Both the position numbers and the translations under genes were made by a program. The notes under the pieces are model-generated. The model saw nothing but the letters and a program-made list of their open reading frames with translations. It was not told the origin of the DNA and did not search any database. DNA of 64,000 nucleotides from Halocaridina rubra (Eukaryota > Arthropoda > Malacostraca > Decapoda > Atyidae), in assembly GCA_037179515.1 (NCBI GenBank), contig JAXCGZ010015134.1, positions 10,001 to 74,000 on the forward strand, in the 5' to 3' direction. Shown piece after piece: positions 12,472 to 24,464 of the stretch (its first letter is position 1; each line of letters begins with the position of its first letter).

Positions 12472-12595
12472 AATACGCGACTGGGGAATGGACAGACCCG
12501 CAATCGAGTCCACCGTGGGGTGTTAGGAAGGGCATCCAACCCTAGTTTCTCAACCACCCCCATATTGGGAGACTACTGGTAACACATAAAACGAA
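12472..12595 (+). mobile_element. SINE-B copy, 5' incomplete
   Basis: cccgcaatcgagtccacc, gtgttaggaagggcatcc, accacccccatattggga, ending aacacataaaacg. The 5' end is diverged. Confidence 0.65.
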
Positions 12596-12778
12596 AATTA
12601 TTATTATTATATCATTATTAGTAATAGTGGTGGTAGTAGTAGTAATAGCAGCATCATTGCCGATACAGGAATTAATAAAACAATTATTCTATATTCACAT
12701 TTGTTTAGCACTTTCAAGAAAGAACTTTGGTAGAAAGTCAAATTTTGTCAGTGAGAATTGTACATCACACTTCCACAT

Positions 12779-12779
12779 T

Positions 12780-12835
<56 letters not shown>

Positions 12836-12847
12836 TAATAATAATAA
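12779..12847. repeat. (AAT)n
   Basis: Nearly uninterrupted. Confidence 0.93.
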
Positions 12848-13303
12848 TGCAATTTATCTATTGGATAGTTATTCCCCCCCCCCCCATATATTAGCCTATA
12901 GACAAATCTTCCTTTTTATGTGGGTGGCCGAGTCAATGCAAGTCCTGGACTCCGAGGGAGAAAATGCCAAGCAAGGCATTTCTACTCCCCCCCTTGCTCC
13001 TCCCCACTTGGTTGACTTTTACCATACACAGAGGAGGAAACATGGAGGTTTAGTATTGTATTAAATCTACTTAATAAATGCCCCAATAACTATCGTGTAA
13101 GGCATTTTGTAATTTGTAATTTACATGAGTGAAGTATCGCTAGTTAATTTGTTTAATATCTCGCCAAGCGATGCAAGCAAGCAATTTAAAAAAAAAAAAA
13201 AACCTGGTGTGTTTGATCCTGTTGGTTTTCCTGGTTATGGACTAACCTTTTTACTTGGGGGGGGGGGACGGAAGAAGGAATGTAAATGACGAATAAAAAT
13301 GTG

Positions 13304-13526
13304 GGTCCACACCGGCAACAAAACATATCAACAACAAAATTGACAACATTGGCCTCAACAATGTTTGTGTTTTTGCTGATGCGATGGTGTCGATATGTTG
13401 GTATGGCGCTGTAAGTGATATGTTGGTACCACTAGTGTCTGTAGATGTCGATTGCGATGTTTAGGTCAATGTTTACAACTTGTTTCCGACTGCATGTTGC
13501 CGGTGCGTCCACACGGGCAACATGCA
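13304..13526. mobile_element. Candidate MITE with GC-rich inverted ends
   Basis: gtccacaccggcaaca at the left and tgttgccggtgcgtccac at the right are complementary. Interior has repeated caacaaaattgacaacatt-like and gatatgttggta. TSD not certain. Confidence 0.5.
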
Positions 13527-13527
13527 G

Positions 13528-13682
13528 TAGCCCAGTGGTAGAGCCCGCAGGTCGGGAAGCAACTAACTCTGTTTCGATCCCACCTCGGGGCGTTTGAAAG
13601 GACACCCAACCTAAATCCCCACTAGCTCGAGCATGTTCACGTCCACCCCCATTCGAATGGGAACTAATTGTGAAATAAATAG
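13528..13682 (+). mobile_element. SINE-B-like copy with clear tRNA head
   Basis: agcccagtggtagagcccgc (box A), ctgtttcgatcccacctcg (box B), gaaaggacacccaaccta, ccacccccattcgaatgggaa, attgtgaaataaat. Confidence 0.7.
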
Positions 13683-13710
13683 GTGCGAAATAAATGTGTG
13701 TGTGTGTGTG

Positions 13711-14142
13711 TAATTACCTAATTGTGCTTAAGGAAAAGAGTTCCATGCTCCTAAATCCCGGTCTCCTGGTCGTTTCCATTGTTGTACTTAGTGATACTAT
13801 ACAGGGTACTTATCATACCTGTCCTTAAAACTATGGATTGAGTTAGCATTAACTACCTCCTCACTCAGACAATTCCAGTCATCAGCTACTCTTACAGTAA
13901 AAAAAAAAAAAAAAAAAAATTTCCATACATCCTGCAAAGAAGGTTTCTTATGAAGTTTCAAACTATGACCTCTAGTTCTAGTGCCAGCCACATTAAAAAT
14001 ATAGATCCCTATCCACTCTGTCATAACCATGAAGAAATTTAAAAACCATTACCATATCCCTCCTCATTCTTCTAGCTTCGAGTGATTTTTAGTCTAATTC
14101 CCTCAGCGTCTCCTCATAACTGAGATTGCATATTTTTGTCGT
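13711..14142 (-). mobile_element. LINE-A copy, decayed
   Basis: 3' end joins a short (GT)n at 13696-13712. RT C-terminal remnants (FNVAGTRTRGHSLKL, NCLSEEVVNANSIHSFKDRY) are interrupted by a run of about 20 A/T residues at 13900-13919 that has expanded inside the coding region. Upstream side ends in (GT)n at about 14143. Confidence 0.8.
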
Positions 14143-14378
14143 GTGTGTGTGTGTGTGTGTGTTTGTAAGTGAAGAATGATGAATGAAGATCACGTGCTCT
14201 GTGATTATAAAAGTCACATGTCTGTTTACGTTAAGTGATATTTTAACTGAAGTGGTTTTGTGTCATCCTATATGTAAGAAAGACATAAATCTTCACGACC
14301 GAAGCATTTGTATGAATAGAAGTACCACAGTTTAATTTGCTACTACCATTGCTATTTCTACTACTACTGCAATTTCTG

Positions 14379-14577
14379 CTGATTGTAGTCACCGTGGCTC
14401 AAACGGTAGCGTCCGCGACTTTGAAGCGTCAGATCGAGGGTTCGCGCCCCGTCACGGTCTGAGGTTAGCATGGGCATGCACTCAGGGTAATGATTACATA
14501 TGCCAAAACAAGGCCTTCGCAAGAAGGCAACCGTCCTAGCCCTTGGTAGAAAAGGGAGTCCGTGACGTAAAACCGGA
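14379..14577 (+). mobile_element. SINE-A with 13-bp target-site duplication
   Basis: Flanks 14366-14378 and 14578-14590 both read actgcaatttctg. Body near consensus. Confidence 0.92.
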
Positions 14578-14689
14578 ACTGCAATTTCTGATTATTAATG
14601 TTGCAAGACCTACTACTACTATTGCTGCTGCTACTATGACAGCTACTGCTCTTTCAGTCTAAAAAATGAAGGAAAAGTAGCACAAGGAA

Positions 14690-14886
14690 TTTCGTTGCAA
14701 TAATACAACTGAAGGTCTTTTGGACTTGTATAGAACTGATTAAGACGACTCCCCGTGTTAAGTCTTCCTTCAGTTACGGTTTTTTCCTATGCCAAGTGTT
14801 CTACACACTGAATGTTCTAACTTATTCGTTGCACATCTCTTGCTAGCTTTTCACATCTGACAAGGCACAACTCGGCCGTCCTGGTG

Positions 14887-14893
<7 letters not shown>
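14690..14893 (+). repeat. Family-D repeat ending in (CA)n
   Basis: Same block order; its terminal cggccgtcctggtgtcacac passes directly into the (CA)n at 14888-14934. Confidence 0.7.
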
Positions 14894-14949
<56 letters not shown>

Positions 14950-15095
14950 AATATGTGTTTGTGTGTGTGTGTGTAACTTTTAGATAATATGGGAAGATTT
15001 ACTACTACTACTACTACTACTAATAATAATAATAATAATAATAATAATGATAATAATAATAATAATAATAATAATGATAATAATAATAATAATAT
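14888..15095. repeat. Compound (CA)n, (TA)n, (GT)n, (TAC)n, (AAT)n
   Basis: CA 14888-14934, TA to 14950, GT 14954-14975, then TAC/AAT 15000-15095. Confidence 0.92.
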
Positions 15096-15408
15096 TAATA
15101 GTAAATCAAAATACGAGAGATTTATCTCAGAAGTAGTCGACAATAAAATAATTTTTGCGGATTTGGAATTATAAATCCTGAATCATAGATTTGTATTCAC
15201 AAAGTATATAGGTATTGTACTTACTCACTGGAATTATTATTTATTTATTTTTTTTTTTAGGAAATCAGGGGACTCGAACTAACGTCGCAAGTTACAAAGT
15301 CTTGCTGTATTAACCAGATGAGCCATTGCGACAGACTAGAGAGTCTACACATGACACAACCAGTACATCGACCTTAAATCATCTTTTTAATGTTGTACGT
15401 GGCTTTAA

Positions 15409-15496
<88 letters not shown>

Positions 15497-15654
15497 AGAG
15501 GGAGGGGGAGACCGAAGCGTAGGATGGATTGCATCAATGACGACCTGAGGTCTAAAGGTTTGTTGGGTGATGAGGTATGGGACAGGAACATATGGAGAAA
15601 ACTGGCCAGAAACATCGTCCCCACGTAAAAGTGGGAAAAGCTGTAGACGAAGAA

Positions 15655-15726
<72 letters not shown>
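15409..15726. repeat. Two (TA)n tracts around an RTE-like fragment
   Basis: 15409-15493 and 15657-15726. Confidence 0.95.
15494..15655 (+). mobile_element. RTE-like LINE, C-terminal tail fragment
   Basis: Encodes [40 protein letters not shown] and stops shortly after, the familiar Arg-rich 'GRPK..W' tail found at the C-terminus of many arthropod endonuclease-RT elements. It is bracketed by two (TA)n tracts at 15409-15493 and 15657-15726. Confidence 0.7.
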
Positions 15727-15729
<3 letters not shown>

Positions 15730-15989
15730 GAAACCGTGTAATCACAAAGCTTACCATGTTGACAGGGATTTCTACTTCCTGGAAGCCACTACCCACTCCT
15801 TTTATACCTATATGGCTCTGTCGAAGAGAAGCTTTACTAAACATCATGGGGAGAATTGACTTTGGACCTTCTGGGTTGTAAGCAGGTGCAGCGTGAGTTG
15901 ATGTTACAGCTCCTGAGAATTTCCGCATTGTCGTTGGTAAATCACCTGTCAGCTTAGTTTTATTACTTATTCTGTTCATAAGCCATTCT

Positions 15990-16187
15990 GTAGTCACCGT
16001 GGCTCAAGCGGTAGCGTCCATGACTCTGAGGCGTCAGGTCGAGGGTTCGCGCCCCGTCACGGTCTGAGGTTAGCAAAGGTATGCACTCAGGGTGAGGATT
16101 ACATCTGCCAAAACAAGTCCTTCGCTAGAAGGCAACCGTCCTAGCCCTTAGTAGAAAAGGGAGTCCGTGACGTAAAACCGGAACAAC
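15990..16187 (+). mobile_element. SINE-A with imperfect target-site duplication
   Basis: Flanks ctgttcataagccattct (15972 on) and ctgttcataattcattct (16192 on) differ at two positions. Confidence 0.9.
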
Positions 16188-16393
16188 AAAACTGTTCATA
16201 ATTCATTCTAAGCTCTTTGACATCGTTGTTTGTCATCACCTGTTCACGATATGGTGAGACAGACCGAGCGTGTCTTCCTTCTCTCTCACTGGAATAATGT
16301 TTACAGACTCCGATGTGAATGATGAAATAGAGATTAGCTATAGGGAAATAGCTTGAAAGATGAATAAATAGTGCTTATTTTCTAACTACTGTT

Positions 16394-17402
<1,009 letters not shown>

Positions 17403-19328
17403 AAAAATGAAGCCATCTCTGTCCCAAACCTCTCCCACCCATGGGTCGGGAGAAGGGGTAGTCATCAGAGGACTTAAACAGAGAATCAAGAAGTTAGAGG
17501 AAATGGTTATAAGCCTTGATGATAAAATTCGGAATATGGATGGAGAAATGAAAGAGAATGAAACACTCAGAGAACAAATAAGATCTTTGGAGGAAGCAAA
17601 TAAAGCACAAGGGCAGGAGAGAAAGGAACTAGAAAAAAGAATAAAGAAGCTGGAAGGGGAAAAGAGTCAACTAGAATCTAGAATTTCTAAACAAGAAGAT
17701 AAAAACAAACAGCTGAATGACAACCTAAAGGAATTAGATGTTAGTTCACTGCTCTCTTCTGAGAGAGACGAGATTGCTGCTTGGAATGTTCAGATTAAGG
17801 AAAACATTGAACAGTTCAGAAAAGAGTTCCAGGAGCTGAATATGGAAAATGATGCCATGAAAACGTCCTTTGCTGATGCACTAAAGGGAAATATGGCAGT
17901 AAAAGAGGCTGTAAAGGTGGTGGCACTGGAAAACATACAAACAGTTGACTATAAAGAGACAGTAATCGAAAAAATGAAAGACGTTGTGATGGAAAGGGCA
18001 AACCCACTCATCAGACAGGCACTTGATAAGGAGAAGACAGTGGTAATCTCAGGCATAAGTGAATCCCAGGAGCCAACATGGCAGAGGAGACTTGAAGAAA
18101 ATAAAGCTAGCATTGTAGACCTGATAAGAAAGCTTGGAGTAGTATGTGGTCCTGAGGATATTGTAAACATACACCAACTAGGTAAATATTCGAGGGAAGG
18201 AAAGCCGAGACCAACAAAAGTAACCTTTGAGAGAGGGGAAACATGTAGGGAAATATTGTTGAGAATAGGTGGAAATGTCTTGGAATGGATAAAAACTTAC
18301 TTAGAAGGAAGGGAACAGAGGGTTAGAGTAAGACACTCAGTGTCTGAATGGAGAAGAGTTAGTAGTGGAGTTCCACAGGGTTCAGTTTTAGGGCCACTTT
18401 TGTTCCTTGTATATGTAAATGACCTACCAGAGTCTGTAAATTCATTCATGAATATGTTTGCAGATGATGCAAAGATTGTGAAGAAAGTAAAAAACGAGAA
18501 CAATGGTAGAGAACTTCAGGAGGATCTAAATAATCTGCATGAGTGGTCAGAAAAGTGGCTAATGAAATTCAATACCTCAAAATGTAAGGTAATGAGAATG
18601 GGTACAAGTGCAAGAAGGCCCAAGCTTGACTACTCGGTGGCTGGAGTACAACTTCAAGAGACAGAAAATGAGAGAGATCTAGGAGTAAACATACTGGCAG
18701 ATTTGTCTCCAGAAATACATATAAATGGCATAGTAAGGGCAGCATATGCATTCTTATCAAATGTAAGGGTAGCCTTCAGGCACATGGACAAGGAAATGTT
18801 CAGAAATATTTATGTAACCTATATGAGGCCAAAACTCGAATATGCAGCCCCCTTTTGGAATCCGCACTTGAAAAAGCACATAGCTAAGCTTGAAAAAGTT
18901 CAAAGACATGCCACGGAACTGGTGCCAGAAATACGCAATCTCGGTTATGATGAGAGGCTGAGGGAATTAGACTTGCCATCACTCGAAGCTAGAAGAGTAA
19001 GGGGGGATATGGTGACAGTCTTTAAATTCCTTCATGGTTATGATAGAGCGGATAGGGATCGATATTTCGATATGGCTGGCTCTAGAACTAGAGGTCATAG
19101 TTTGAAGCTTCGTAAGAAAACTTGTTTGCAGGATGTAAGGAAATACTTTTTCAGTGTAAGAGTAGTTGATAATTGGAATTGGCTAAGCGAGGAGGTAGTT
19201 AATGCTATCTCAATCCATAGTTTTAAGGACAGGTACGATAAGTTTCACTAAGTCTAAAAATGGAACCGATCAGGAGACGGGAAGATACGAGCTTTGGGCT
19301 CTTTCCCGTAAACACAATTAGGTAATCA
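17403..19328 (+). mobile_element. LINE-A copy (CR1/L2-like), internally deleted, 3' complete
   Basis: Carries the fused 614-aa frame, then the family 3' end: stop, 'atggaaccgatcaggagacg', 'ctctttcccgtaaacacaat', ending ttaggtaatcacac with only a stub of the usual CA-rich tail. The true 5' end is not fixed. Up to about 0.9 kb upstream (16.5-17.4 kb) could be its 5' UTR, because no other copy in the window reaches as far 5'. Confidence 0.8.
17407..19251 (+). CDS. LINE-A deletion derivative: ORF1-like coiled coil/RRM fused in frame to RT C-terminal half (614 aa)
   Basis: One uninterrupted frame. Residues about 20-115 are a strongly charged coiled coil (KQRIKKLEEM..., KRIKKLEGEKSQLESRISKQ). Residues about 210-282 ([12 protein letters not shown] ... 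RPTKVTFERGETCREIL) look like the RNA-binding, RRM-like part of LINE ORF1 proteins. At about 18255-18270 the frame jumps into RT sequence (RIGGNVLEWIKTYLEGREQ), keeping motif B (SSGVPQGSVLGP), motif C (FADD) and the thumb/C-terminal region, ending KDRYDKFH. Against the longer copy at 55.3-59.0 kb, roughly 2.1 kb (rest of ORF1, endonuclease, RT fingers and motif A) is missing. It therefore cannot be an active RT. The intact 614-codon frame may be recent chance or may be kept; the sequence alone does not say. Confidence 0.75.
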   Translation: MKPSLSQTSPTHGSGEGVVIRGLKQRIKKLEEMVISLDDKIRNMDGEMKENETLREQIRSLEEANKAQGQERKELEKRIKKLEGEKSQLESRISKQEDKNKQLNDNLKELDVSSLLSSERDEIAAWNVQIKENIEQFRKEFQELNMENDAMKTSFADALKGNMAVKEAVKVVALENIQTVDYKETVIEKMKDVVMERANPLIRQALDKEKTVVISGISESQEPTWQRRLEENKASIVDLIRKLGVVCGPEDIVNIHQLGKYSREGKPRPTKVTFERGETCREILLRIGGNVLEWIKTYLEGREQRVRVRHSVSEWRRVSSGVPQGSVLGPLLFLVYVNDLPESVNSFMNMFADDAKIVKKVKNENNGRELQEDLNNLHEWSEKWLMKFNTSKCKVMRMGTSARRPKLDYSVAGVQLQETENERDLGVNILADLSPEIHINGIVRAAYAFLSNVRVAFRHMDKEMFRNIYVTYMRPKLEYAAPFWNPHLKKHIAKLEKVQRHATELVPEIRNLGYDERLRELDLPSLEARRVRGDMVTVFKFLHGYDRADRDRYFDMAGSRTRGHSLKLRKKTCLQDVRKYFFSVRVVDNWNWLSEEVVNAISIHSFKDRYDKFH

Positions 19329-19644
19329 CACTGTTGCCTGCCTTCGTAGGTGGGTGGCGGAGTCAAGCTTGACCGTAATTTGCTTTTGTGCTTCCATTAA
19401 GCCCGATTGATTTTTGCATATATGGCAGACCTTCAGAGTTTTTGCTTATGTTTGGGTTTGCCATTTTTTTTATTTATTCTGTATTTTTGCCGTTATTATT
19501 GGTACAAGTAAATGAATTTACTTTAATTTTTTTATCTGAAAGAGCCAAAATATAAAAACAAAATTTCCTTCTAGTTTTTTGGTGCCGGTTATAATTCCCT
19601 CGTTGTTGTTTGTTTTTTTCATATTTTATAGGAATTGTATTACA

Positions 19645-19727
19645 TACATCTGCCAAAACAAGTCCTTCGTAAGAAGGCAACCGTCCTAGCCCTTAGTAGA
19701 AAAGGGAGTTCGTGACGTAAAACCGAA
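19645..19727 (+). mobile_element. SINE-A, 5'-truncated (lacks tRNA head)
   Basis: Only the 3' half (acatctgccaaaacaagtcc ... gacgtaaaaccg) is present. Short flanking match gtattacata on both sides indicates insertion of a truncated copy. Confidence 0.85.
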
Positions 19728-19781
19728 TCCGTATTACATATATTCCTGTATATACGTGAGTGTGTGCGTGCGTGTGTGTAA

Positions 19782-20850
19782 TTGCATAAATTTGCTTACG
19801 GGAAACAGCTCTATTCTCGTAACTCCCCGTCTTCTATTCGGATCCTTCTTGTACTCAGTGATACTTATTATATATGTCCTTAGAACCATGAATTGAGTTA
19901 GCATTAACTACCTCCTCACTTAGCTAGTTCCATTCATGAACTATTCTTACACTAATAAAAGTAGTTTCTTACATCCTGCAAAGACGCCTTCTTATGGAGC
20001 TTCAAACTATGACCTTTAGCTCTAGTGCCAGCCATATGAAAATATTGATTCCTATGCTCTCTGTCAAAACCATGAGGGAATTTAAAAACAGTCACCATAT
20101 CCCCCCTCATTCTTCTAGCTTCGAGTGATGGTAAGTCTTAATTCCCTCAGCCTCTCCTCATAAATGAGATTGCTTATTTCTGGCACTAGTTTCTTGACAT
20201 GTCTTTGAACCTTTTTAAGCTTATTTATGTGCTTTTTCAAGTGCGTACGCCAGAAGGGTGCTGCATATTCAAATTTTGGCCTCACATGAATTACATAAAT
20301 ATTTCTAAGCATTTCCATCTGCATGTGCTTGAAGGCTACCCTTACATTTGCTCAGAAGGCATATGCTGCCCTTACTATGCCAGTTATATGTATTTCCAGG
20401 GACAAATCTACCAGTATGTGTACTCCTACATCTCTCTCATTTTCTGTCTCTTGAAGATCTGCTCCTGTTATTGAGTATCCAAGCTTGGGCCTTCTTGCAC
20501 TTGTACCCATTCTCATTACTATACATTCTGAAGTATTGTATATCATTAGCCACTTTTCTGACCACTCATGCAGACTATTTAGGCCTTCCTGCAGTTCACT
20601 GCCACTGTTCTTGTCTCTTCTTTCTTCGCAGTCTCTACATCACCTGCCAACATATTTATGAAGGAACTTACAGACTGCTAGGCCATATACGTATACAAAA
20701 AAACAAAAAGTGGCCCTAAGCTGAACCCTGTGGAACCCCACTACTAACCCTTCTCAAGTCAGACATTGTCTAAGTCTAACCCTCTGTCCCCTTCCTAAAT
20801 AAGCTTTTATCTATTCCAAATAATTTCCACCTATTCTCGCCATTACTTCC
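19782..20850 (-). mobile_element. LINE-A copy, divergent RT fragment
   Basis: Minus strand shows RPKFEYAAPFWRTHLKKHI, CIVMRMGTSARRPKLGYSI and, antisense to 20700-20850, the 'correct-start' RT block before motif C, all with stops and shifts. The 3' end is diverged (ttacctaatt reads ttgcataaat) and adjoins a short GT-rich stretch at 19757-19780. Confidence 0.75.
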
Positions 20851-20987
20851 AGGTGTGTTTGTGTGTGTGTATGTATAGAATTTGTTCCTGTATGCATATT
20901 ATAGCGATAAAAAATTTCTTTTTTGTCTGTTACAGACTTGTGAATATTAACAAAAGTATAATATATAGAAATTCATTTTCTCTTTCT

Positions 20988-21035
<48 letters not shown>

Positions 21036-21246
21036 CTGCTAAATTGGGATCCAAATAACGGTAATTTTTATCACTTCCATAATTATTATCATTGTTTTCA
21101 CATCTATCTAAGTTGTTTTTTTTATTATTACTCTTTACGTACGTGATTTACTTATTTTTCATTTTTTTTCATTTTTTTTAAATTCCTTTTTTTCGTTAGT
21201 AATGCAAAGTCATTTAATTCTATATAATCACCGGATATCGACCTGT

Positions 21247-21400
21247 AAGGACGCTTTCACACCAAAATGGCACGGCGCACGTGGCATGCCAATTGAAAAC
21301 GAACGTCCGGAAATATATGAAACCTTTCACACAGAAGTGGCGTGACACGTCCAATGTACCACGTGCGACTTGCGTCTCAAGTCGCACGTAGCACATTGGC
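21247..21400. repeat. Fold-back element arm with terminal palindrome
   Basis: Starts cgctttcacaccaaaatggc, contains aacgaacgtccggaaatata and ends in a palindrome at about 21352-21400 (gtgcgacttg / caagtcgcac, loop cgtct). The reverse complement of the outer about 110 bp occurs at 22207-22316 and again at 22323-22427. Confidence 0.8.
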
Positions 21401-21404
21401 TACG

Positions 21405-22206
21405 TGAAACTTACCCTCTTAACTCTATCAATATATTAGGAATCCATATAGCCTCTAACTTGTCTTGGAGGAATCACATAATCCAAATTTCTAAATCTTC
21501 ATCCAAAAAATTGGGGGTTTTGTTTCGTTTTCGTTATTACTTTTCCTCATTGCAGTTACTTAAAATTTACAAAGGTCTTATCCGCCCCTGCTTAGAATAC
21601 TGCTCACACATCTGGGGTGCTTCTTCCTTTACTTATCTTCTTGATAGGGTTCAATCTAAGGCAGTCAGACTTATTAATGATCCTTCTCTTACTTCTAACT
21701 TGGATTCTCTCTCTCTTCGCCGTAAAGTATCTTCCCTTTCGCTTTTCTATCGCTACTACTTCCATCGCTGCTCTGATGAGTTGGCGAGTTGCATCCCTCC
21801 TCCACTGCTGAGGCCGCGTAACACTCGCCAAGCGGCCTCATCTCACAGGTACTGTGTCGAGATTTGTATCTCGCGGATTGGTCGGTGCAGCGACTGCTTC
21901 TTCCCATCTACCTCCAGACTCTGGAACTCTCTTCCTCCTTCTGTCTTTCCTAGTTCTTATGACCTTTCATCCTTCAAAAAGCAGATCTATCGTCATCTCA
22001 GAGCCTAGTCCTCCATATCTCTCGGTCCTCTTTACTTTGACTGTTTTTTCTGTCTGTCGTTTTCCTTTATGTGACATTACCTCATCTCTGCCTTGCCCTT
22101 AACTTTTTCTTTTTCTTCGTCTTGGTATTTTCTCGTGCCCGGGCCTTTGTTTATGAGGGCAGTTTCTGCCTATCCCGGTGTTACACTCAAAAAAAAAAAA
22201 AAAAAA
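21405..22206 (+). mobile_element. LINE-B copy, 5'-truncated, with poly(A)-like tail
   Basis: 212-codon frame from inside RT (YPLNSINILGIHIASNLSWR, GLIRPCLEYCSHIWGASSFT, LLDRVQSKAVRLIND, LWNSLPPSVFPSSYDLSSFK, ending YRHLRA). It is followed by the family 3' UTR with cccgggcctttgtttatgag and a tail gttacactc(A)n of about 20 A. It is inserted in a fold-back element whose arms lie at 21247-21400 and 22207-22427. Confidence 0.85.
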
Positions 22207-22427
22207 AGTGTCACGCCATTTCTGTGTGAAAGGTTTCATATACTTCCGGACGTTCGTTTTCAACTGGCGTGCCACGTGCGCCGTGCCACTTTGGTGTGAA
22301 AGCGGCCTATGACACAAGGGACGTGTCACGCCACTTCTGTGTGAAAGGTTTCATATATTTCCGGACGTTCGTTTTCAACTGGCATGCCACGTGTGACGTG
22401 CCATTTTGGTGTGAAAGCGGTCTTACA
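22207..22427. repeat. Two inverted copies of the 21247 arm
   Basis: Both contain tgtgtgaaaggtttcatata and ggacgttcgttttcaactgg, and end tttggtgtgaaagcgg. With the arm at 21247 they frame the LINE-B insertion. Confidence 0.8.
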
Positions 22428-22439
22428 TAATGGCTTTGC

Positions 22440-22800
22440 GTTATGAATATTCTCTTTCGTCTTTCGTGAAAAGTTTTCTTGTATTTTCTCTTGAAATGCA
22501 GAGAACATTTTGTCGTATTTTCTGGTATAGAAGTTAAATACTTTTTATTGTATTTTCTTTCCGGGAATTCGTGAACATTTTTCTTTTCTCGAAGAGAAGT
22601 TAATATTTTTATTGTAATTTTCTTTCTTGAAAAGAAGTGAATTTTTTTTCCCCAGAATTGAACCTAATATTTTTTTAATGTATTTTCCCTTTTAAATAGT
22701 GAAAATTCTTGTTGTATTTTCTTGCTTTAAAAGAATGAATATTTCGTTGTAATTCATTTCTAGATATACAATGAATATTCTTAACGTATTTTCCCGACAA
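22440..22800. repeat. Degenerate minisatellite, about 50-bp unit
   Basis: Recurring ttgtattttctttc, gaagtgaatatttttatt-type text, roughly seven copies and strongly diverged. Confidence 0.6.
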
Positions 22801-23006
22801 CTTTGACTTTTTGTGGGAAGTAAGTCAAAGTATTTTCTTTGACTCAGCCACCCCTCTTATAAGGGGGAATATGGCTTTGGTGTATGGATGGATGGATTTC
22901 CCCCCAAAATTCAGTGTATTCGCTCTTCCCTGAGATGCAGTTAGGTCTGTTTTAAAACATTTCTTAGGGGGACAATCACTTCAAGGATAGGCAATCAAAC
23001 TTTTTT

Positions 23007-23370
23007 GTTTGTTTGGTTGTTTATGTAACGTAGGTCGACCCGTGGCACTAGCCGCCCTTTGCGATACTACAACTGAAGTTCGATGTTGCCTTGTCGTTTG
23101 TTTGGTTGTTTATGTAAATTAGGTCGACCCGTGGCACTAGCCGCCCTTTGCGATACTACAACTGAAGTTCGATGTTATGTCTTCCTTTAGTTACTGTTCT
23201 TTTTTCATGCCTACATCTATGCCGAGTATTCTCTTATATGCATACTACATCGCCTATAATTCCTTCACATCTTAAAAGTCACAATACTCCCAACTCTGTT
23301 TGTCTTTGTTTATGTATTCTTGGTGCCCGGGCAATGATCTTTACCCATACCGGTAACACACTCATAAAAA
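23007..23370 (+). repeat. Family-D repeat with internal tandem duplication
   Basis: The 5' part (tttgtttggttgtttatgta ... gaagttcgatgtt, about 83 bp) is present twice in tandem (23010-23175), followed by one copy of the body to gtaacacactcat. Confidence 0.8.
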
Positions 23371-23680
23371 TAACTTTTTCTCTCCATACATCTATCTACG
23401 ATAGTCTAGAACTTGCAATGGCTTATTTTACTTCTATATATTATGACGATCGAGGTATTTTTTATTTGAATCTAAAGCAATTCGAGGCAACTTGTTCACT
23501 CAAGACACTCCCTTAAATTAGGTTTTGCTCGGTGCGAGTATCATTCAACGATGATCGTTCCTGGCTCAACGATGATCGTCAAGCGATTACCTAGAAGAGC
23601 ACTTATTCTTTGTTTTTGAATGGGGCTCTTTGGCTTAGAGCCACTCCCGCGGCAATCGATCGAAGCAAAACAACCTCATT

Positions 23681-23744
<64 letters not shown>

Positions 23745-23759
23745 CTATATATTACCATA

Positions 23760-23825
<66 letters not shown>
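23681..23825. repeat. (TA)n then (GT)n(GA)n
   Basis: TA 23681-23741, GT 23760-23782, GA 23783-23825. Confidence 0.95.
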
Positions 23826-23829
<4 letters not shown>

Positions 23830-24415
23830 TGTAAAGGTTGAAATTAAAATCCATGAACTATTAAGACGTCAATTTCTTATTTTTGACACATTTCAAGATT
23901 ATTAGCCAATTCTGCCCCTAGGAGAGGATAGAAGGGGGGGGGGATAGAGCATGACAATGTTGATCTAAATACATGTAATTATGCGGATGAGGTTCCGAGT
24001 TCAATACCCTGATGCTCTCGCATTACCTTTCTTTGCTAGCTCCACTTAGGTATAAGGAGAGGTTTTGGCCTCCCTCGCGTGGTAGCACACCAGAAGATTA
24101 GTAGGGCAGTGGTGGAGCAGTTGCCTTTTATCTTTGCTATCTCTGGCCAAAAAAAAAAAAAAAAAATCCGCAACTGTCATGTGAAGAAGAAACTGTTTCA
24201 GAATGTGATTCACCATCACCAAGCCATATCGGTTGCAACTTTGGTTAAGGATAAGGGGGATATCTTATCTTCTGAAATTATCTTGTTCATTCGTCAGGCA
24301 CACAACCGATTTCCTGTAGTGCCAGATTTTAGTTATCTTTGAAATTTTCTTTATCTTGTTGATACATTTAGTCTTAGTGACTCTTTCTTGTTGAGAATTA
24401 TCATACTAAATTAAT
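23826..24415. other. No gene recognised
   Basis: An 87-codon plus frame (24079-24342: FQNVIHHHQAISVATLVKDK, IRQAHNRFPVVPDFSYL) crosses a 17-A run and has no motif I know. It might be an old pseudogene. Confidence 0.35.
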
Positions 24416-24420
24416 AGTAT

Positions 24421-24464
<44 letters not shown>
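24416..24464. repeat. (TAG)n; related (CTA)n at 24779-24831
   Basis: Two complementary trinucleotide tracts 315 bp apart. Confidence 0.92.

Noticed and set aside
18297..18503. A recurring 68-codon frame MFSFFTFFTIFASSANIFMN... at 18297, 32634, 56144 and 63694
   Set aside because: It looks like a conserved small protein, but it is the antisense frame of the RT motif B-C region, preserved only because the LINE copies are similar.
23525..23600. Possible operator-like repeat caacgatgatcgt
   Set aside because: Only two short copies with nothing around to regulate.
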